From positions 15,872,001-15,936,000 of the forward strand of contig CM106585.1 in the NCBI GenBank assembly GCA_048013815.1: DNA of 64,000 nt, read 5' to 3'. This document shows, piece after piece, positions 35,180 through 47,358 of this stretch. Positions within the stretch are counted from its first letter, which is position 1; every line of letters starts with the position of its first letter. The DNA comes from Setoptus koraiensis. Taxonomy: Eukaryota; Arthropoda. Below the pieces are notes generated by a model that worked only from the letters and a program-made list of their open reading frames with translations, ran no database searches and was not told where the DNA came from. The translations under genes were made by a program, and so were the position numbers.

Positions 35180-37050
35180 GGCCTCCTCAAATTGCAACTG
35201 CTAATTGATCAACATTGAGCAATCATCGTCAGATGAGATATTGCAAGTTGTGACAGTCGCGAGTTGTTGACGACAAGTGGCACGGCCAACAAAAATGATG
35301 ATTGCATGATAATGTGAGCTCACCTGTTGGCGTTGTGTCCGTCGACAATGATGCTCACTGGCGAGAGGGTGTTTGTTGAAATTGCATTGTTTTTTTTAAT
35401 TGCACATGTTGCTGCGTTGCAATGAATGAATTAATCGCTTGATGCTGATGATGTAGACCAAATGTGGTCGGCCCTCTTTGTTTTTTGCTGCTGCTTTGTT
35501 TTGTTTTTTGCTGTGATTTACTTGCGATTCTCAACTTTGATTTAGCTTGTTTTTGTCTATCGTCGTTTCAATGGTTCACTGACGATGATTCTTTTTTTGT
35601 GAGCCACCACTAATTTGACGACTTTATTCGTTTGTCAGTGTCGCCTTTTGCCCATGCCACAGTGCTCATTCAATGCACGTCGCTCTTCTCATGTATTGGC
35701 GTTCGTGAATTGGTGTGCCTTTATAATTCATAATAATTATAATAAGTTAACCATAAACAGAAGGATGAGCCTGAATTTTCATTTGATTTAAGCATTACAA
35801 GTTCACTCTTGTGTACAACAACCCGGCCGACTATCGTGCCGACCAATAGCGTGTTAGCGAGAAAAGAACCAACTGACTCCTTGCTGAGTTCCTTTTGAGT
35901 GCAATTGGTCTCAGTATAATAACTAATGTGGCTCTAACTTGTGAGACTTGACTCGACTCAATTGACTACCACCATACGATACGAACAACCTAATGTGAAA
36001 TGGCGCCCATACAATTCGGTTATGAGTTGCTAATGAGTTAGAGAGCCAGCCAGCTAGCAAACAATTGGCTACCATGGTAAAGGGAGGAGAGCAGAGTCGC
36101 CTTCACGGCCAACAAGCCACTAACGAACCTACTTAATCCGGTAATATAAGATAGTTAAAGTCAGAATGAGATCAGCCTGCCAGTTGCGTCACCGCCACTT
36201 GCTCTGTCTCTTTCCATAGACTCGACTCCATAGGACATGCACTCGAGCCGTGCACTCGAGCCAACAACAACTGGCCCTACTGGATAACGTAACGACGACG
36301 ATCATCAACGGCTTGTGTGTGTGCAAATCGATACAATAATCTAGCTTACGTAATACTCAATATTCACTTGTAAGTAAGCTTGTGTTAGCGAATGTTACAC
36401 AAGTTAACAAGTGAGTGTAACTACCTCTCGATCGATGCCATTGAACTTGTTTCAACTTGATCGGGCGACTACTCGAACAAAAAACCTTCCAAACCTTTTT
36501 TTCGTGCAAGCCTTGCAAGCAAACCTGGAAACTGAACGGCGTTAGATCAATTTTTTATTTTATTTACTATCATTCATATTCTCTCTCTCTCTATAATACA
36601 TCTGTATTATCTTGAACTTCGTCCTTCAACAAGAGGCTCATTCATGCACGCAATACACGGTACTGGGTATTTTTGTCGCACCGCTAGCTTACTTTCGCAA
36701 TTATCATCAATCTTTCAATGAGAATTAATTCCAATTAGCACTCTAATCGCATCAGTGCCCGCCAAAAATGAACATGCCACAATTTAATTGAATTGATTAA
36801 TTGGTGCCAAACACCTCAAAAAGCCGCTAGCGAACGCTTTTTAGCTACTCTAACCAGGTACCAAGGTATAGCGTATACTGTGTACATGAATTATCGTGAT
36901 GTGATGAGTCTGAATATCAATTGAATGGCACGCTCTCCTTGCATCATTAATTTTTTTCCTAATTTTATTCTATACCTTTATCTCTATATATAATATAAGT
37001 TAAATCAATAATTTATTAGTAGAGTACCTAGTATCAGTATTCTATAACAA

Positions 37051-40000
37051 TCAATTGCACTCGAGCCCTTGCTGTTGTATGATAAGTGGCTGATGATGAT
37101 TCATTGGCGGGTGGGCTGGTGGCGCCATAGATGCGCCGATATTTTGGAACTGTTGATTTTTTAATTCGGAAAAAACCTCGGCAAAAAATGACGGATCTGA
37201 ATTAAGTTTAAGCATCTTACCACTCAACATGTTTATGATGAGCAATGTACGATCCCAGAAGTTTTCATGGTCATCTTGGTCGCACAAAAACGGCTGCAAT
37301 GGATAGGATATTTCATTGCCCATATAGGAATAAGATAAATATAAACAGGTCATGATGATCGATTGCAGTTCCTGTTCCGATCCAATATCCTCTCTAATGA
37401 GATCACGCAATAGCATGTATAAGAACACAACATTTGCTGGATTTATGAAGGCAATCTCTTGCCAGCCCTGATCCGATAGAGTACGATCGACATTACGCAA
37501 CCAATCTACCGCAATGGCCGGCTGAAAGTTTTTCAGTCTTGAGCATTTCCTCATTAAAAAGTCGCCCAGACATCTCATCAATTCTGAGGTGGAGGCCTGC
37601 ATCGTTGCCGTAAATTAGTTGTAAGTGGAACAGTGGAGTGCGGATTAGCGTTTTAGTATAGTGAGAATATGATTATAAATATTACGATTATGTGATGAAA
37701 AGAGGAGGATAAACTCACCTGTATGATGATCCGCTGATGCTGCTGTTTGGGCCTCTGAGATCGTTTTCCCGATGAGCGACAACCGTTGGTTGTGTCATTG
37801 CTCACGCTTGAGGCGCTGTTGTAATTATATTTTGGGGCTTTGTTGGTCCTGTCAACGCCATAACAATTGTCATCGTGGTCAGAGCTGTTCTTCACATTAA
37901 CAATACTGTCCACATTAACCAAATTGTGTCTTCCGTTCAATTCTGCTCTCTGATCCAAATTGTAATTCACCACCTTAGAGCCACTGTTGATGTTGTGAGC
38001 ACGGTCATTATAGTCCAAGTTGGTTCTATCTTGCAGAGGATCCACATTCATACAGGTGACACTGCTGTAAACTGACTTGTCCAGCTTTGAATTAGACGAC
38101 TTGACTGCGTTGATGTTGTTGTGGTAATTATCCATTGGTCGGATCGGATGAACTACGTAAGACGACTGATGGTGATGATGGTTGTTATGACCGGCGAGGT
38201 TGCTATTGTGATGATTATTCAAATTATTGGACAAGTGAGAAAACTTTGATGACCACGTGGGAAGTATATTATAATGGTTAATGCCGCGCTGTTTAAACTG
38301 TTGCTGGAAAGATTGTTGTTCGTGGCTTTGATTGGCAAGAGTGGCCGTCGATGACGAAGAAAACCAGTGTCCCTTGTTGAAGAAAATGGTCTTGGTCTTT
38401 TTGACTGGTTGCATTTCTTGAGCGGGCGACTGGCCCAATGAGTTGGTCCTCAGCTGGCCGTTAGCAATCGGCAATAGGTTCTTTTTATCATCTGTGGTAG
38501 CCGATTTGCCATTTTCTTGCTGGAATGGGTCCCCGCTGTTGTTAATGTTACCACAATTCACATTCATGATTGTCTTGCAATTGTTATCCAACTCTATACT
38601 ATTATTGTCGTTATTACTGTGATTGTAATAGTTGTTGCTGTTGTCAATTGTTAACAAGTCTAGCTCCTTCTTTTTAACAATATTCTCGTCTAGGGACAAT
38701 GTTTTGCATAGGACACGCTGCTGATCTTGCTGATCTTGAAACTTGTGAGCCTTATCATTAATCATCTTCTGTTGTTTCACTGATGCTTGATTTCGAGCCA
38801 CTAATTCGAGCCCAATCGGCTGACCATTGTCTTCTTCGGTTGACGTTATAACTTTGCTGTTATTATTATCATCATAACTCTCTTGCTGTTGTTTATTGAG
38901 TTGAGCCTCTTGAAAGAAACTTGAGAAGCACATGCCATTGCTTCTGGGTAATAGTTTAGTTTGTTGTTGTTGTTGATGCTGCTGCTGTTGATTGTTATTA
39001 TGTATTGCAGATATATCCGTCGTTAAATCATCATTATAACCATTGTTATTTATGTGTGCCGAATTACAACTGCTATTGCTATTGTTGGGCCGCTTGTTTT
39101 TGTTGTTATCTGGCATGTTTCGAATATTATTTATAGTCAAATCACTAACAAGTGCATTGAAGGGAATTCTCTCTTGCAAACTCCTTCGTTGATTGTAATG
39201 GTTACTGTGATGGTGATGAAAGTGATGATGATGTTGACTAGCATTTGCGTACTTACAATTGTTTCCCGTGTCCCGGTGACTATTCCGATAACTAAAGTCA
39301 CCGTGGTTTCTCTTACCATGATCGTAGATCAACGATGTGGGCGCATAAGACCAGGTGAACATTGATTGTGCGGACATGTTAGACTGTGTTGAAGAGGATG
39401 CAGTCGACGATCTATTAGATAGTTTCCATAAAATTGAGGACGACGAACTAGAGAAAGAGTCGCTTGAAGACATGGATATTGTTGACGACGATGAGGAATT
39501 GTCGTGGTTGCAAGAGTTCAATTCTTGCTTGTTCAAATTGAGCTCCAGTACTTTGTTGGATAATTCATCATTGGTGAACGATTTATTCAAGTGTCCTCCG
39601 GATTTCTGGTCTTCTGAATCATTATTAAGCATTATATCGTCAGTCGGAGCGTAGTCATTAAGCGTCCTACCTGTCGTTTTGTTGTCATTTGCATTAGTAT
39701 CGACCGTACGTGAGCGACCTTGATCGTCATCTGTCACGTCTCGTTGGCCATTTTCATCTTTCGATCGGCCACCAAACGCATCGTCACATCCTTTAAGATC
39801 ATCGTCAACGTTATCATCATGAACATCATTGTCGCCATGGTCACCACGGCCACGATTGTCGTTGTCGTCATCATCGTCATTATCAGATATGTTAGCAAAG
39901 CAGTGATTTGTGACAGTTATTGTAGGTTTAAGCGATAATCTTCTTATCTTGTTGCTTGCCTTCATCTTTGATTGTTCGATGAATTGCTGATCCTGTTGCC

Positions 40001-40505
40001 GATACTGCTGATCGGGCAAAACATCGTGCGACAACCGTCTGACAAAATTTCTATACTCGTATTGATGGTCGACATGCGTTTTATCCGGCATAACAATGTA
40101 CTCTCTTTTGACAGGTGGCTCATCTCCGATAAGATTTTCGTCCTCTTCATCATAATGGTCATCGTAATTAAAAGAATCCATTATTTGTTGGCATAGCTTA
40201 TTTCTACCAAATCTGTCAAATCTCTTGCTGAGATCCATGTCGTCCTCAAAGTGGTTGCTCCTGGCCAATTTAGCCTGGCCATTTTCATTCAATTTTCTGT
40301 CGTTGTCCGATAAGACATTCTTGAATTTTAGCAAGCGCCATATATGTTTGGTTTTGATTTTTCTGACCTGGCGACTCTTGTCTCTGATCCAGCCCCAAAG
40401 ATCGGAGGCCTTAGATTTTATTTTGCTGGCCGATCTTTTATTCGGTTGCTTCGTTGGTTTGTTACGCGACTGTTTAACGGTCACCATCTCCTCGGCGACC
40501 CTCAT
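37051..40505 (-). CDS. CDK5 activator (p35/p39 type) with very long N-terminal region
   Basis: Minus-strand exons 40505-37719 and 37596-37051 (intron 122 nt, phase 0) give 1110 residues. The conserved C-terminal cyclin-box-like domain (about 930-1075) starts exactly at the splice junction ([18 protein letters not shown]). It keeps the [39 protein letters not shown] (here [20 protein letters not shown]) and FWDR blocks that bind and activate CDK5 in neurons and other cells. The first exon encodes 929 residues: a basic start ([20 protein letters not shown]), acidic stretches, then Asn/His/Ser/Gln-rich low complexity. Human p35 is 307 residues in total. The p35-type N-myristoylation start (MG) is not present; a 5' exon is possible because a donor-like site lies just upstream. 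Confidence 0.9.
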
Positions 40506-41317
40506 CTTGGTAGCTTGGTGAAGCTGAAACTGTGCGAGTTACCTGACTGCAGCGGCTGATGGCGATAGCTGGACTTATCGGCTTGACTACGCTGAAGCCT
40601 ATAACAAGATAAGACTATATCTATCTGAATGAATGAGTGTCGCGAATGGCGTAGATACTACTGAGTTGATGGGTAATTCATGTTGGCGCTTGCCTAAAAA
40701 CAACGATACACATTCAGAGCGTCGACATTGACCGTTTGACGCAAGGATCGATAGGAGGTATCGCTGGACTATTGCGGGCTATGACGGGTAGAAATGGGCG
40801 CGAGCAACTAGCCAGGTTCAGAGCCTGATAGAGGATTATTTTGTCGAGCCTATGCAAATGTTGACACCAACTAAATTGCTGGCTAGTGTGGCGAAAAGAA
40901 TCCTAGAATGTGACGTGAGAACGTGTGTTGGATTGTGGGGATCTCTCAATGTTGAAGTGATGCGATTGCTGGTTGCTCTAGTCTGTCCTGCAAAGTGGTC
41001 GCTGCTGTTTTGATTGTGTGTCGTCTTGCTGGTTGGCCAAAGCAAAATCAGTGGTATTGACTGGCCACGAGATATGTGTCTGGTCCATCAATTGTTGATA
41101 ATACAACGGCTGGCAAACAATAGTCTAAATTAGCTAATAATAGCCCTCAGTGTCCAATCGAACCCAACAATAATCCGAGCGACAAAGTTGCTTCTCTGCG
41201 CTGCGCGGAGCCTGCATAAGAGAAGCTTTGTTGGCTGAGCCACGTACAGCAAGATAGAGCGCGAGCAAACCTAAAACCTGCTGCAACCGACCATTGGGCC
41301 TCTGTTCCAGGCGCGGG

Positions 41318-41333
41318 CGCGCGCGCGCGCACG

Positions 41334-41363
<30 letters not shown>
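41318..41363. repeat. Alternating purine-pyrimidine run, GC then CA
   Basis: GCGCGC passing into CACGCACGCACACACA. Such a run can adopt Z-DNA. It lies in the divergent spacer. Confidence 0.85.
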
Positions 41364-41369
<6 letters not shown>

Positions 41370-41620
41370 GTGAGATGATCTCACATGCTGTGCGTGTTAC
41401 TATGTTTGGCCTCAGCGTTTGGCCCACAAACACTACGCACACACACTGTGCGAGCGTCTTCACTGGTCGGTGGCACAGCCCGCTCTGCACTGGCACTGGC
41501 ACCGACTGAAGCCGAGCCAATTGTGCAATTGTGTGACACAAAACGGCGCCACCCGTAAAAACAAACACTGCTAACTGGTGGCGAGCGTGCATTCCGCAAC
41601 ATTCGGCCTAATTTATTCTG

Positions 41621-41682
41621 CAACAATAACCAATTATTTGCAACAATAATCAATTATTTTGCAACACTAATCAATTATTTTG
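41621..41682. repeat. Three 20-21-bp units with CAATTATTT cores
   Basis: Units at 41621-41640, 41641-41661 and 41662-41682 share CAACA[AC]TAA[CT]CAATTATTT. They sit 80-140 bp before the LAMP ATG, so they may fall in the promoter or 5' UTR. Confidence 0.85.
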
Positions 41683-41762
41683 TAAATAGTCTGAGAATGT
41701 GAAACTGGTCGAAGGCGTCGGTTGACATCGATCACGAACCAAGTCTTTCATCCATTTGCAGC

Positions 41763-43309
41763 ATGGCCGGCCCCAAATTGAGGCCAGCATCGTCGGTGGG
41801 CAGCAGCAGGAGCGCCCCGCTATCGGGACCGTCGTCGCCAGTTGTATTATTGTTTCTATTATTCATTTATGACATTATCGGCCCCGGCAATCATATTCTA
41901 AATAATGGCGCCCAGATAGTGAAGCGTGCATTTGCAATGCAATCCATCGACGCACCCGATATCGAGCACACCAGCAAACAATTGGAACAACAAATCGTCC
42001 TACAACAACAACAACAACCACTAGCTCCGGGCCCCACTTGGGCTCTCGAGGCTGCCCCAGAGGCGACCAAATCCATCACTAGAATACGTCACGATAGGAA
42101 CAAATCCAATAGGAATAGCAACAACTCGCTAGCAACCTCATCTTCCACATCCGCCACTTCTACACCATTGCCTACAAGAATCAAACAAGTCGTACCGCCA
42201 TCTATTCACGCTGCCTGGGATGAATATGGAAAAATTTGTATATTGGCCAAATTTCAGGCAACATTCACAATTAAATACGAGGCAAACTCGGGCACACAAC
42301 AATTGATAGATAAATTGCCGGCTAATGCGCGCAGCAAGGGCCGTTGTGACCAATTTGACGAGCTGCCCGTGCTGGACATCATGTGGAAGGGTACGGTACA
42401 GTTTGAGAAAAACAATTTTGCCTCTCGATATATTACAACACAGGCTGATAGCATGTATTTTTTCTCTATATTCTCGCAGATTCATTCTCGTTCAGCACCA
42501 ACGGTCAAACCAAAGGAACAGGAGGCTTCACGTTTAGGATGATATTTGAGAAAATAAGCGAAGAGAATCAATGGGGAGTTCAGCAGATGCAACTACTATA
42601 CAACACTGGCCATCCGATATTCCGGGGTGCACTTGAAGGTGAGCCCGATTCTCCAGCTTGGCCTTATATTCATTAGATTCATTAGGCCTCTCAATAACTC
42701 TAACATTTTTAAAACAAAGCATCAGTACTGAATCAATCTCTCTTGATTTGATCACAAATCCACATCGTTCACAACAGGTAAAAAGAAGATTGTCAGATCC
42801 ATCAAGGGCGACAAAGTTGCTCAATTCAGAACCCTATTGAATAGATCCATGCTGTGTCCATCCCCGCCGCCAATCAAGATGTACGATAGTGACGGTACTC
42901 TTCGAGTGATCGCTCGATTATCCAACATGCAAATACAAGCTTTCGACTTCAAAGAGCCAACTTTTTCTACAGGTAATGAACCGCTGCATGCTATAACGAA
43001 TTGATTTTCTGATTGTCAGAGCTACATTGACGACGAACAGAACAGAGAGGATTCGACAAGAAAAAAAAATTAATGATTCTCATCTCTCTTTTATATCCAT
43101 AAACCATTATTTCAGCATTCATGCGTTGCGAACAGGTTAGTTTTGGTTCGGGAGTTGCTCACACATTGACATCTTCGACAGTTCGTAGCGATTCGCTGAC
43201 TTTTGCCATTGGACTCATGACTGTATTCATCGCATCCACAACAGTTGCCGGTTATGCTTTCTACAGAGCTCGTATAGCTAAAAAATATGAATACAAAACG
43301 ATGATTTGA
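41763..43309 (+). CDS. LAMP-family lysosomal membrane glycoprotein, four exons
   Basis: Exons 41763-42390, 42480-42638, 42778-42972 and 43116-43309, all GT-AG in phase 1, give 391 residues. A signal peptide lies at about 22-45, then a Gln/Ser/Asn-rich linker, then one LAMP-like luminal domain (about 155-350) with exactly four cysteines (159, 195, 288, 332), as in the two-disulphide LAMP repeat. A membrane span (about 355-377) and a short tail RARIAKKYEYKTMI follow. The tail carries a YxxPhi signal (YKTM), the type that sends LAMPs to lysosomes through AP adaptors. The first intron was placed by reading frame: it removes 89 nt with a strong pyrimidine tract and creates WKDSFSFSTNG. The protein probably protects or organises the lysosomal membrane; which LAMP subtype (LAMP1 or LAMP5-like) is open. 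Confidence 0.85.
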
Positions 43310-45048
43310 TTTGGCATCTGCAAATGTTTTGATCAAAAGAAGAAGAAAAGCATAGTTATAGTTTTTACGAATCTATGATGAATATATTTGTACATATTAG
43401 GAAACGCAGATGCAGTAATCATATTCAACCATGATAATTGGAACAAGCGAGAAAATCCATCGAGGTTCGACAATCCTTACACTCAAGTCTTTCATTGAAT
43501 TTTGTTACAAGTGCACAATCAATAATCGTGTAGATTAGATGTTTATGCAACACACACTCACATATGCATAAATTGTTTGTTTGTTGTGTATCTGTTAAAA
43601 CTAAAAAAGATTTATACACGGGCACACACAGACACACTCACAAAACACCGTACATAATTTAGATCCGGTAAAGATAGCGGACCTTTTCTTTTCTGTTGAT
43701 CCGACGCACCGAGTATCACGTCATTACTTTGGCCGCAATAAAAACTTAAGTTAACTTTAAGATAATTTATATAATAATATATCGTATATGATGGTTAGAG
43801 TGTAAACAAGAATAGAAACACAGAAAATTTGACTAATCTCCGGCGTGTTTGCAGATGTTTTACAGCATGTCGCTATCTTGATTGTTGGCTCATGAGTCAT
43901 GAATGTTGAACGTTGCACAATGGAACATGATAGGAATTGTAGGCCAAGTTTTGCAAGTTTGAACCGTGATTAGTTTTTTTCTTTTTCTATCGATCTTTTT
44001 GATCTTGCCAGGGCGGGAGGTGCGCTGGAGAGCGGCAACTGTTATTAGGAGCATGCAAGATTAACGATAGCACCACTATTGATATAGTCACCATGTTATG
44101 ATGTTATGATGGCGCAGGGCAATAAAGACACGCCAGATGAGTAAATGGCTGTATAGTGGCGCTGATGGATTAGTATTTAGGATAATGGACACAGTGTGAG
44201 AGGATAAACAGGATTGTTTGTTGGTGCAACACGCCAATAGTAGATATAAAAAGCCAGTCCATTGTTGTGGCTGCTTTTTGCATTGACATCGGCACCACTG
44301 GCGAGTTGAGCGTCATTGGCAGTGGAGATTTTAGTGTGTATGGTGGTTGAGATTGTGTTTGTAGGCAAGCATTCAGTGTTTAAATTTCATCAAACAACAA
44401 AGAACACACACATAAGGTGAGTTTTGTGGAATAGAGATAAAGTCGGTCAGTTGCCCAAAGAGTGTGATGGAGTTGTAAGCGAGCGAAGAGTTTGTTGTTT
44501 GTTTCAAAGTGGCGCGCCCAAATCGGAGGCATCATACAGAGTGCGAGAGCGAGTGAGAGAGAGAGAGAGAGAGAGAGCGAAAGAAAAGAATGCACAGAAA
44601 AGAATTCTGAGGAATAGAGAAGCGAAAAGGAAACGAACTAAAGCGACCAACGACGACGACATCAACAACAACGACAACAGCGACAACAACAACAAAGTCG
44701 TTGTCATTATCATATCCGACCGCTGCTTCAACGACGACGACCACGGCGGCGCCAGTTGCAGTACTGAAGCCAACTAGTGATCATCGTCGCCGTCCCGAGC
44801 AACGGCAGCATGCGAACAAATCCAGTAAGATATAATGACAATGGCAGCGCCAGTAGCAACAGTGGTAGCCTAGTGGCAAAAGGAAACAATTTGTCCAATT
44901 GAATTCGATCGAGGCCAGCGCTCACTACACAATTATGCCATCATTTACAAATTTGTGCCAGTGAATACGATTCCAGTTATACGTTAAAAATTTTCAAAAT
45001 TGATATTTATACCCGCACAATACCAATACTCAAATTATATTTCGACGA

Positions 45049-45096
45049 CATTATTCACACAACCAGCAACTACATTATTCACACAACCAGCATCAA
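45049..45096. repeat. Tandem duplication, 2 x 24 bp
   Basis: CATTATTCACACAACCAGCA begins at 45049 and again at 45073. Confidence 0.85.
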
Positions 45097-45399
45097 CATT
45101 ACTGCTACCCGACGAGACAGAAACATTTATTGTTTACACGTTATATTTCTCCACACATTCTATCTCTGACTAAAAAGTCCAGAGACATATGTTGACGTTG
45201 CATAAATTGTTTACCACACAACAAATCACATAGCATTGGTGGTATTTTTTGCAGTATTTAGCCAGTTAGTTATAGGAGCTAGCATTGGCCACAGCAGCAA
45301 CTCAATCGTATGCCCGTGTTATATGACTCACACGAAGCTTGCACCTCGCAGCAATAAATCGATTATCTCAACAGCCTGACAGTTATTACATATACATTT

Positions 45400-45420
45400 A
45401 TATATATATATTTATATATT
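45400..45420 (+). promoter_or_regulatory. TATA-like AT run before dihydropyrimidinase/CRMP
   Basis: Alternating TA sequence about 100 nt upstream of ATG 45517, followed by TTATCAGAAC, which is weakly like an arthropod initiator (TCAGT-type). Placement is the only support. Confidence 0.3.
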
Positions 45421-45516
45421 ATTAGTTATCAGAACAAACTATTTCGAACAACAACATTTGGCGGCCAGCTATTTATTTTGAGCCAGTCATCAGTAACGGT
45501 TATTTGAATTCTAGCC

Positions 45517-47358
45517 ATGGCAACCAACAACGCGCCCTCAACCGCGAAAAAAGTGCCCATTCATTTGCAGAGCTCCCAAAATCGGTTGCTCATAAAAAAT
45601 GGACGCATCGTCAACGACGATCAAATTCTCGATGCGGACATTTTCATCGAAAACGGAACTATAGCCCAAATTGGAAACAATCTAATTGTGCCCGGCGGTG
45701 TCAGGGTGATCGATGTCAAGTCAACTACACCTCATCAAGTCAACTATATTGTTCCGGGCGGAATAGATACGCACACTCATTTACAATCGGTATTTATGAA
45801 TCAACAAAGCGCCGATGATTATTACTCGGGCACTAAGGCCGCATTGGCGGGCGGAACAACGTGTATCATGAATTTTGCATTCACATCCAAAAAGGAGCCT
45901 AGTCTCATTTATGCGTATGAACGCGAAAGAAAACTGGCCGACGAAAGGGTCTGTTGTGACTATTCACTTCACGTTGTCATTGCCGAATGGATCGAGGGTC
46001 AAACAGACAAAGAGATAGCTGCACTAGTGAACGAGTACGGCGTTAACTCGTTCAAAATATTCTTGTGCTACGACATGAAACTGACCGACAAGGCCATCAT
46101 CAGAGTTTTGGAGACCTGTCTCAAATATGGCGCTATTGTTGTAGCCCATTGCGAAAATGGTGACATAATTGAATTCAATGCCAACAAACTTATACAAAAT
46201 GGCGTCACTGGACCAGAGGGACACGTTCTTAGCAGGCCCGAATGCGTTGAGGCCGAAGCGACCCTTCGGGTCAGTATGTTGGCCGACCAGGTTGGTTGTC
46301 CAGTTATGATAGCTCATGTTATGAGCAAATCCGCCACTAAGGCCATATCTGACGAACGAACACGAAATGCGCCAATATTTGGCGAGACATTGGCGGCTAC
46401 GTTGGGCACAAATGGTACCCATTGCTTCAACAAATGCTGGCGACATGCAGCGGCACATGTTATGTCGCCGCCGCTCAGGCCCGATCCAACAACGCCAGAG
46501 TACATGATGGACAATCTGGCTGCGGGCAATTTACATATTGTGGGCTCGGATCATTTTGTTGTTAACTCTCATCAGAAGGCCCTAGGTGAAAATGATTTTA
46601 GAAAGATACCCAACGGCGTAAATGGTGTGGAGGAACGTATGATGATAACCTGGCAAAACGGTGTTAGGTCAGGAAAAATTGATCCTTGCAAATTTGTTTC
46701 AGTGACCAGCACAAACGCTGCCAAGTTATTTAATATGTATCCCAAAAAGGGCAGAATACAAGTGGGCTCGGATGCCGATCTAGTGGTACTGGGCTACAAT
46801 CCGAAAATAATCAAAGCAGAAACTCACAACTCCAAATGCGATTTCAATATTTTCGAGGGATTCAAAGTGGACTACTCACCCATTGTGGTTGTTAGTAACG
46901 GAAGAGTGGCCTTGGATCAGACTGGACTGCACGTAACTCAAGGCAGTGGTCGCTTTATTTCCAGGCAACCGTTCTCGCAACTGGCATTTGGCGCTCTCCG
47001 GTTCAAAGCGGATCTGAAACCGTCTAAAGTTGATAGGTCCACTCTTAGCCTTGAACAACAGCAAGCCTCAGCGGATTTAGTTGAGAGATTGGGTTCGTTG
47101 CAGGTGAATGTAGTAGCGGCAGGTCAAGATCCTCGCAACTTTGTTCATCAAACTCAACAGTCATCATCACCTAGGCCCAATTCAACTGATGGCAATGATC
47201 CAGATGGTTATCATTCACGACAAACAAAGAGTGGTGTAAGAAATATGCAAGACTCAACATTCAAGTTATCCGGTGAACAAATGGACGACAAACAACAAAG
47301 ATCCAACATTAGAGTCAGTGGTCAACCACCCGGTGGAAGAAGTAGCGGAATTTGGTAG
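45517..47358 (+). CDS. Dihydropyrimidinase with CRMP-type C-terminal tail, intronless
   Basis: 613-residue single-exon ORF with an ideal start context (TAGCCATGG). It is an amidohydrolase of the DHPase/CRMP family: dihydropyrimidinase opens dihydrouracil and dihydrothymine in pyrimidine breakdown, while CRMPs are inactive relatives that guide axon growth through tubulin binding. All DHPase metal ligands are present: His86 and His88 (DTHTH), Lys180 (NSFKIF, carbamylated in the family), His211 (AHCENGD), His267 (AHVMS) and Asp345 (GSDHF); CRMPs lose several of these. Yet the end (VRNMQDSTFKLSGEQMDD, then PPGGRSSG) matches the CRMP tail (VRN......F.LSG.Q.DD....PPGGR). This fits a Crmp gene of the insect kind that serves both roles, here in one exon. 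Confidence 0.95.
   Translation: MATNNAPSTAKKVPIHLQSSQNRLLIKNGRIVNDDQILDADIFIENGTIAQIGNNLIVPGGVRVIDVKSTTPHQVNYIVPGGIDTHTHLQSVFMNQQSADDYYSGTKAALAGGTTCIMNFAFTSKKEPSLIYAYERERKLADERVCCDYSLHVVIAEWIEGQTDKEIAALVNEYGVNSFKIFLCYDMKLTDKAIIRVLETCLKYGAIVVAHCENGDIIEFNANKLIQNGVTGPEGHVLSRPECVEAEATLRVSMLADQVGCPVMIAHVMSKSATKAISDERTRNAPIFGETLAATLGTNGTHCFNKCWRHAAAHVMSPPLRPDPTTPEYMMDNLAAGNLHIVGSDHFVVNSHQKALGENDFRKIPNGVNGVEERMMITWQNGVRSGKIDPCKFVSVTSTNAAKLFNMYPKKGRIQVGSDADLVVLGYNPKIIKAETHNSKCDFNIFEGFKVDYSPIVVVSNGRVALDQTGLHVTQGSGRFISRQPFSQLAFGALRFKADLKPSKVDRSTLSLEQQQASADLVERLGSLQVNVVAAGQDPRNFVHQTQQSSSPRPNSTDGNDPDGYHSRQTKSGVRNMQDSTFKLSGEQMDDKQQRSNIRVSGQPPGGRSSGIW

Larger units (their letters stand above)
32101..37050. 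other. Long intergenic stretch, mostly AT-rich
   Basis: No firm gene. Contains an 11-base poly-G run near 33326, a CTA run (about 33784-33825), the weak small ORF at 34928, T-rich sequence around 35385-35560 and CT runs near 36576-36592. The left part divides the acyltransferase promoter from unknown sequence; the right end is 3' flank of the CDK5 activator gene. Confidence 0.45.
40506..41762. other. Divergent intergenic region (CDK5 activator / LAMP promoters)
   Basis: Head-to-head spacer between the CDK5 activator (minus) and LAMP (plus) genes, so it should hold both promoters. It contains a GC/CA alternating run (about 41318-41363) and three CAATTATTTT-containing repeats at 41621-41682, 80 bp before the LAMP start. 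Confidence 0.5.
43310..45516. other. Intergenic stretch upstream of dihydropyrimidinase/CRMP
   Basis: Starts with LAMP 3' flank. Includes a GA run (about 44553-44578), a CAACGACGACATC-type run (about 44650-44700) and a 24-bp duplication (45049-45096). An AT-rich TATA-like run at about 45400-45420, roughly 100 nt before the ATG, could be core promoter. No coding region supported. Confidence 0.5.

Noticed and set aside
42391-42540. LAMP first exon reading through to a stop after EASRLG
   Set aside because: A phase-1 intron 42391-42479 with a strong pyrimidine tract restores the LAMP domain and the following exons.
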